The position numbers and the translations under genes are program-made. A DNA stretch of 18,591 nt from Thermodesulfatator sp. (GTDB lineage Bacteria > Desulfobacterota > Thermodesulfobacteria > Thermodesulfobacteriales > Thermodesulfobacteriaceae), in contig JALWWR010000096.1 in assembly GCA_026993045.1 (NCBI GenBank), forward strand, positions 1 to 18,591, given 5' to 3'. Of the stretch, positions 14,336 to 18,591 are shown one piece after another; position 1 is the stretch's first letter; every line of letters starts with the position of its first letter. Below the pieces are notes generated by a model. The model did not search any database. It saw nothing but the letters and a program-made list of their open reading frames with translations, and had not been told where the DNA came from.

Positions 14336-17080
14336 TTAGGCGGCTGCAGCCTGGGCCTCCCGCCGACCGCAACATTTCTTGTATTTTTTGCCGCTCCCGC
14401 AGGGACAAGGGGCGTTGCGTCCAATCTTTTGTCGGCGGACCGGTTCCTGCCGGGGGCGCTCGGCGGCTTCTCCTTCCCCCCGGCCAAAGATCAACCTTCG
14501 TTCCCGACGGCGTTGTTCCTCTTCTAGACGCCGGACCTCGTCTTCCCGCACGATCTGGACCCGGTAGAGGTAGGCCAGGGTCTGCTCTTTGATCCGTTCC
14601 AGGAGATCTTGGAAGAGTTCGTAAGCCTCGCGTTTGTATTCCTGAAGGGGATCCTTTTGGCCATAACCCCGAAGCCCCACGCTTTCCCGGAGGTGATCCA
14701 TAGTAAGGAGGTGGTCTTTCCAGAGGGTGTCGATGGTTTGCAAGAGGAACATCTTTTCCAGGTGCCGCAGGAGCTCGGCCCCCATCTCCTCTTCCTTCTG
14801 CTGGTAAGCGGTCCGGGCCTGACTTTTGAGGTCTTCAAGAAGATCCTTCGGGGTCTCAAATTTTTTCTCAAGCTCGGGGGTGAAACCAAAGATCCCCCGG
14901 AATCTTTCCGCCAGGGCCTTAAGATCCCACTCAGAGGGCGGGGTCTTTTCTTCTTCAAATTCCGCCACGATTTCCTCGCAGACCTCGGCCATCATGTCTT
15001 GGATCCAGTCCTTGACCGACTCGCTGTCCAGGATCTCCCGGCGCTGTTTATAGATGGTCTCCCGCTGGAGGTTCATGACATCGTCGTATTCCAGGAGATG
15101 CTTCCGAATCTCGAAATTATGGGCCTCCACCTTCTTTTGGGCCTGCTCAATGGCCTTGCTTAACCAGGGATGTTCAATGGGCTCGCCCTCCTCCATCCCC
15201 AGCTTGTCCATGAGCCCCTTGATCCGATCCGAACCGAAAAGTCTTAAAAGATCGTCTTCTAGGGAGAGGTAAAAACGAGAGGAGCCCGGATCTCCCTGGC
15301 GCCCAGCCCTTCCCCGGAGCTGGTTGTCAATCCGCCGCGATTCGTGTCGTTCGGTGCCTATGATGTGAAGGCCTCCTAGGGCCTTGACCTTCTCGTAATC
15401 TTTTTGACACTGTTGTACCTTCTCATAGAGGATCTCAGCCCAGCGTTCGGGATACTTTTGGGTGGGGTCCTTGCCCTCCCGAGCCAGGTTGAGGGCCTCA
15501 TGCCAGGCCCGCTCGTCTATTTCAGAAGGTTCAATCCCTTCCCGGAGCATCTCTTCCCGGGCCAGCCCTTCGGGATTGCCTCCCAGAAGGATGTCCACCC
15601 CTCGGCCGGCCATATTAGTGGCGATGGTCACGGCGTAAGGGCGCCCGGCTTGGGCGATGATGGCGGCTTCTCGTTCGTGATACTTGGCGTTTAAGACCTG
15701 GTGAGGGATCTTTTTGCGTTTCAGCATCTTAGAGAGACGCTCGCTCTTTTCAATGCTGGTGGTGCCCACCAGGACCGGTCGCCCCTCTCGATGGAGTTCT
15801 TCGATTTCCTTAACCACGGCCTCGAATTTTTCCCGTTCGGTGCGATAGACCACGTCGGGATGGTCAACCCGGATCATGGGCTTATGGGTGGGAACCACTA
15901 CCACGTCTAAATCATAAATTTCTTTAAACTCCGCCGCTTCGGTCTCGGCGGTGCCGGTCATGCCAGCCAGTTTCTCGTACATCCGGAAATAGTTCTGGAA
16001 GGTAATAGAGGCCAGGGTCTGATTTTCCTCCTCGATGCGCACTCCTTCTTTGGCCTCGATGGCCTGGTGCAATCCGTCGGACCAACGGCGCCCTGGCATG
16101 AGACGTCCGGTGAATTCGTCCACAATTACCACTTTGCCGTCTTTTACAATATAGTCTACGTCCCGATGAAAGAGGTGATGGGCCCGGAGGGCCTGCTGGA
16201 TGTGGTGGACCAGGTTTACATGCCGAGGATCATAGAGGTTGGGGATACCTAAAAGGCGTTCTACTTCCGCCACCCCTTCTTCGGTAAGGACCACGGTCTT
16301 GGTCTTTTCTTCAATGGTGAAATGGTGGTCTCTTTGTAGCTGACGCACCAGTTTGTCTATTTCATAGTAAAGGGCCGTAGATTCTTCCGAAGGGCCGGAG
16401 ATGATAAGCGGGGTCCGGGCCTCGTCGATGAGGATGGAATCCACCTCGTCCACGATGGCGTAATAATGCCCCCGCTGGACCATATCCTCCAGAGAATACT
16501 TCATGTTGTCCCGGAGATAGTCAAAGCCAAACTCGTTATTGGTGCCGTAAGTGATGTCGCAGGCGTAGGCTTTTTTCCGTTCGGCATCTTCCATCCCGGA
16601 GACGATCACCCCCACCGTAAGTCCCAGGAACTTATAGATGGCCCCCATCCATTCCGCATCCCGGCGGGCCAGGTAGTCGTTAACAGTAACGATGTGGACC
16701 CCTTTCCCGGTCAAGGCGTTGAGATAGGCGGGAAGAGTAGCCACCAGGGTCTTTCCCTCCCCGGTTTTCATTTCGGCGATCTTTCCCTGGTGGAGGACGA
16801 TGCCTCCCATAAGCTGGACGTCAAAATGTCTCATCCCTAGGACCCGCCGCCCGGCCTCTCTTACCACTGCAAAGGCCTCAGGGAGGAGATCGTCTAGGCT
16901 GGCCCCCTGGGCCAACCTTTCCTTAAACTCTGAAGTTTTGGCTGCTAGTTGAGCGTCAGAGAGTTTGCGTATCTCCGGCTCTAAGGCGTTGATACGGTCC
17001 ACCAAAGGCCGAATCTTTTTGAGTTCGCGTTCGTTTTTAGTGCCTACAATCTTAGCGGCCACCTTGGTAAACAACCCCAT
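14336..17080 (-). CDS. secA: Preprotein translocase ATPase SecA
   Basis: SecA is the cytosolic and peripheral membrane motor that pushes preproteins through SecYEG by ATP hydrolysis. At 914 residues it is full length. It starts [13 protein letters not shown]. The nucleotide-binding domain has [10 protein letters not shown] (102-111, Walker A), [10 protein letters not shown] (132-141) and [16 protein letters not shown] (210-225, DEAD-like). The second nucleotide-binding fold carries [18 protein letters not shown]. The helical scaffold follows, and the C-terminus ends in the zinc-binding SEC-C motif (C892, C894, C903, C904) that contacts SecB and ribosomes. SEC-C is intact and closes with an Ala-rich tail. 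It lies 73 bases downstream of pmbA and one base before kdsD, so the two are probably in one transcript. The ribosome-binding sequence is a weak AAGGGAAG. Confidence 0.98.
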   Translation of the reverse strand: MGLFTKVAAKIVGTKNERELKKIRPLVDRINALEPEIRKLSDAQLAAKTSEFKERLAQGASLDDLLPEAFAVVREAGRRVLGMRHFDVQLMGGIVLHQGKIAEMKTGEGKTLVATLPAYLNALTGKGVHIVTVNDYLARRDAEWMGAIYKFLGLTVGVIVSGMEDAERKKAYACDITYGTNNEFGFDYLRDNMKYSLEDMVQRGHYYAIVDEVDSILIDEARTPLIISGPSEESTALYYEIDKLVRQLQRDHHFTIEEKTKTVVLTEEGVAEVERLLGIPNLYDPRHVNLVHHIQQALRAHHLFHRDVDYIVKDGKVVIVDEFTGRLMPGRRWSDGLHQAIEAKEGVRIEEENQTLASITFQNYFRMYEKLAGMTGTAETEAAEFKEIYDLDVVVVPTHKPMIRVDHPDVVYRTEREKFEAVVKEIEELHREGRPVLVGTTSIEKSERLSKMLKRKKIPHQVLNAKYHEREAAIIAQAGRPYAVTIATNMAGRGVDILLGGNPEGLAREEMLREGIEPSEIDERAWHEALNLAREGKDPTQKYPERWAEILYEKVQQCQKDYEKVKALGGLHIIGTERHESRRIDNQLRGRAGRQGDPGSSRFYLSLEDDLLRLFGSDRIKGLMDKLGMEEGEPIEHPWLSKAIEQAQKKVEAHNFEIRKHLLEYDDVMNLQRETIYKQRREILDSESVKDWIQDMMAEVCEEIVAEFEEEKTPPSEWDLKALAERFRGIFGFTPELEKKFETPKDLLEDLKSQARTAYQQKEEEMGAELLRHLEKMFLLQTIDTLWKDHLLTMDHLRESVGLRGYGQKDPLQEYKREAYELFQDLLERIKEQTLAYLYRVQIVREDEVRRLEEEQRRRERRLIFGRGEGEAAERPRQEPVRRQKIGRNAPCPCGSGKKYKKCCGRREAQAAAA

Positions 17081-17153
17081 AGTCTTCCCTTACCCTTAAA
17101 ACTTTTTGAGCCCCCTTTCTTTGGGCCTTTCTTAAGGTAATACTTTGGCCTTA
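17081..17153 (-). other. Spacer upstream of secA with an A+T-rich inverted repeat
   Basis: The 73 bases between the pmbA stop and the secA start include GTAATA (17137-17142) and TATTAC (17152-17157), a six-base inverted repeat around nine bases that overlaps the pmbA stop codon. It is followed on the minus strand by a purine-rich run. It could be a weak structure or an operator; I see no U-tract for a terminator and no clear -35/-10 pair. No SecM-like leader peptide is visible. Confidence 0.3.
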
Positions 17154-18470
17154 TTACGCAAGGCTAGGGCCGGAAAGGTCAAGCTCTCCCACCAAGAGGG
17201 AAGGGCTTCCCAGGCCCCCGTAAAAGGTGAGGTCCTCTCCCAAGGCCTCTATCCGAGTCAAAAGCTGGAAGAGGTTTCCCGAAAGGGCCATGCCGGCCAG
17301 GGGTTCTTGGGTCCCGTTTTGGTGAAGGATCCCGGAGATTCCCACCGAAAAGTCCCCGGAGACCGGATCCGTAGTATGCCAGCCGAGCATTTCATAGACC
17401 TCAAAAACTTTTCCGGAACGAAGTTCGGCGGGGGGGACTCCTTTTTCCGGGGCCAGATAGAAGTTGGTGGGAGCCACCGCCGGCAAACTCTTGAAAGAAG
17501 GCCGGCGGGCGTTTCCGGTGGAACTTCTTCCGGCCCTTCCTCCCCACAGAGTGTCGTATAAAAAGGCCGTAATCCGGCCTTCATCTACCAAAAGGGTCTT
17601 TTGCTGGGCCACCCCTTCGTCATCAAAGGGTCTGGTCTCTAAGCCTTGGGGGAGAAGGCCATCGTCTATCAGGGTGACCCAAGGAGAAAAGACCTTTTTT
17701 CCTAGCTTGTCGGCAAGCTGAGAGCGACCTTTGGCCACCTCTTCTCCGCTAAAAGAAGCGCTTAAAGTATGGAGAAGAGAGACCGCCACCATCGGGGGAA
17801 AGAGGACCGCGGCCTTAAAGGAGCTTCGGGGGCGGGCTGAAAGGAGGTTGGCAGCCTTAAAGGCCGCCTTGCGGGCCAAGGCTTTAAGATCTAGGGCCTC
17901 TAAACTGGTGGCGCTTTGCCATTCCCAAGCGCTTCGTTCTTCACCCTGGTCTCGGGCCACCACCGAAAACAAGAAAGAGACCTCCCCGGAGGTGAAAGTG
18001 GCCGAGATGCCAGAGGTCTGAAAGAGTCCGTATTGGGTTTCCTGCCAGGAGAGACTGGCCCGCTCAATCCGGTGGATCCGGGAATCAAAAGCCAGGGCCG
18101 CTTCTTCAGCCTCCTCAAGGAGCTGAAGCATTTTCCCTTCCGAAAGTCTAGGAGCCGGGAGCGGGGTGAGGGCCGGGAGTTCTTGGGCTGGGGGCTCCAG
18201 GCCTTCTTCTTCCGAAAAGAGACTGTTTTCATAGGCCTGTTCAAAGGCCTTTATCAAGGCCTCGGGTTGGGACTGGGTGGTATAAGAAAGTCCGGCCCTT
18301 CCGCGATGGATGACCCGCACCGCCCACAGGGTCTCTTGATAGGCTTCTAGGGCGTGAAGACGCCGGTCCCGTCTTTCCACCGCAAGCCCTCTTTCTTTTT
18401 GGCCCCAAAGTTCGGCCCATACCCCCTTGCGGGCGGCCTGCTCTTTAATCAACCCCCAAAGGTCTTCCAT
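17154..18470 (-). CDS. pmbA: TldD/PmbA-family protein, PmbA (TldE) type
   Basis: TldD and TldE (PmbA) form a heterodimeric protease that trims modified peptides such as microcins and degrades CcdA; outside Enterobacteria the substrates are mostly unknown. The 438 residues match PmbA. The C-terminal half has the family phrases ASFSGEEVAKGRSQLADKLG (about 236-255), RPFDDEGVAQQKTLLVDEG (about 278-296), and FLYDTLWGGRAGRSSTGNARR (about 301-321), followed by SGDFSVGISGILHQNG near the end. I find no HExxxH zinc motif, which TldD carries, so this is the non-catalytic TldE-like partner. A tldD gene is not in the window. AGGAGG lies 5-6 bases before the ATG. It heads the minus-strand group followed by secA and kdsD; I know of no functional reason for that order. 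Confidence 0.87.
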   Translation of the reverse strand: MEDLWGLIKEQAARKGVWAELWGQKERGLAVERRDRRLHALEAYQETLWAVRVIHRGRAGLSYTTQSQPEALIKAFEQAYENSLFSEEEGLEPPAQELPALTPLPAPRLSEGKMLQLLEEAEEAALAFDSRIHRIERASLSWQETQYGLFQTSGISATFTSGEVSFLFSVVARDQGEERSAWEWQSATSLEALDLKALARKAAFKAANLLSARPRSSFKAAVLFPPMVAVSLLHTLSASFSGEEVAKGRSQLADKLGKKVFSPWVTLIDDGLLPQGLETRPFDDEGVAQQKTLLVDEGRITAFLYDTLWGGRAGRSSTGNARRPSFKSLPAVAPTNFYLAPEKGVPPAELRSGKVFEVYEMLGWHTTDPVSGDFSVGISGILHQNGTQEPLAGMALSGNLFQLLTRIEALGEDLTFYGGLGSPSLLVGELDLSGPSLA

Positions 18471-18591
18471 TTTATCCTCCTATAATGGTTGTTAGGATGT
18501 TTGTCTCAAGCCATAACACAGGAAACAAAAAGTTCTGGGCCAGGATGTGGAAGTGAAGGCCTTCATCTTTCCTGGGGCAAGACCCCGACAA
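18471..18591. promoter_or_regulatory. Region upstream of pmbA, up to the right edge
   Basis: The minus strand gives pmbA its AGGAGG ribosome-binding site. The plus strand carries a perfect TATAAT at 18481-18486 without a matching -35 at 17 bases, and a 12-base palindrome TGAAGGCCTTCA at 18554-18565. GTG at 18553 (or 18547) opens a plus-strand frame to the edge reading MKAFIFPGARPRQ, preceded by AGGA. It could be the start of a divergent gene, but 13 codons are too few to call. A GGGG/CCCC hairpin lies at 18574-18586. Confidence 0.3.

Noticed and set aside
14335..14487. N-terminal extension of kdsD by 51 codons
   Set aside because: It would overlap the conserved zinc-binding end of secA; the ATG at 14334 gives exactly the family length and alignment offset.
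14135..14592. Plus-strand frames opposite the secA/kdsD junction
   Set aside because: They are Arg/Ser/Pro-rich shadows of two well-supported genes.
18481..18509. Promoter TTGAGA-17-ATTATA for pmbA on the minus strand
   Set aside because: The -10 element matches the consensus poorly, and a start point there would leave almost no leader in front of a clear ribosome-binding site.
1..18591. Mobile elements, CRISPR arrays, phage or defence islands
   Set aside because: No transposase, integrase, spaced direct repeats or defence-gene set was seen; apart from the Uma2 relic the content is housekeeping.

Overview
The window looks like a chromosomal core-gene region of a Gram-negative, probably thermophilic and anaerobic bacterium. 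KdsD (KDO, hence LPS) points to an outer membrane. AhbD belongs to the siroheme-dependent route to heme used by sulfate reducers and other anaerobes. Proteins are rich in charged residues, genes are tightly packed, and base composition is moderately G+C rich. A member of Thermodesulfobacteriota or a related lineage would fit, but that placement is inferred from gene content only. I see no IS element, phage gene, CRISPR array, rRNA or tRNA, and no stretch over 300 bases lacks a gene.

Region 1 (1-3454, minus strand) is a chain of five overlapping or abutting genes, read from right to left. They are an MscS-type channel, a purine nucleoside phosphorylase, two very small membrane proteins (62 and 33 residues), and RNase G/E, which runs off the left edge. 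The overlaps of 8, 4 and 8 bases and the abutting stop and start indicate coupled translation.

Region 2 (3546-6023, plus strand) holds a fumarylacetoacetate-hydrolase-family enzyme, a 62-codon relic that appears to be a Uma2-family gene with its core deleted, a stand-alone MOSC protein, and the heme synthase AhbD. It ends tail to tail with a minus-strand YkgJ-type cysteine-cluster protein (6020-6763).

Region 3 (6769-9481, plus strand) carries a membrane-anchored protein of unknown function, CTP synthase (pyrG) and RsmG. A short structured spacer leads to region 4 (9608-13336, plus strand): an unrecognised 161-residue protein, DNA polymerase I, and a PilZ-domain c-di-GMP receptor. The polA frame is interrupted by one in-frame TGA at 11097-11099. 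This separates the 5'-nuclease from the polymerase, inside a 3'-5' exonuclease domain that has already lost its catalytic carboxylates.

Region 4 converges on region 5 (13360-18470, minus strand), where the order of transcription is pmbA/tldE, secA, kdsD. The last 121 bases are the region upstream of pmbA, with possibly the first codons of a plus-strand gene at the edge.

Most of the window is ordinary housekeeping. The items worth a second look are the interrupted polA, the Uma2 relic, the tiny membrane proteins coupled to punA and rng, and the unrecognised gene overlapping polA. I found no convincing undescribed multi-gene system.
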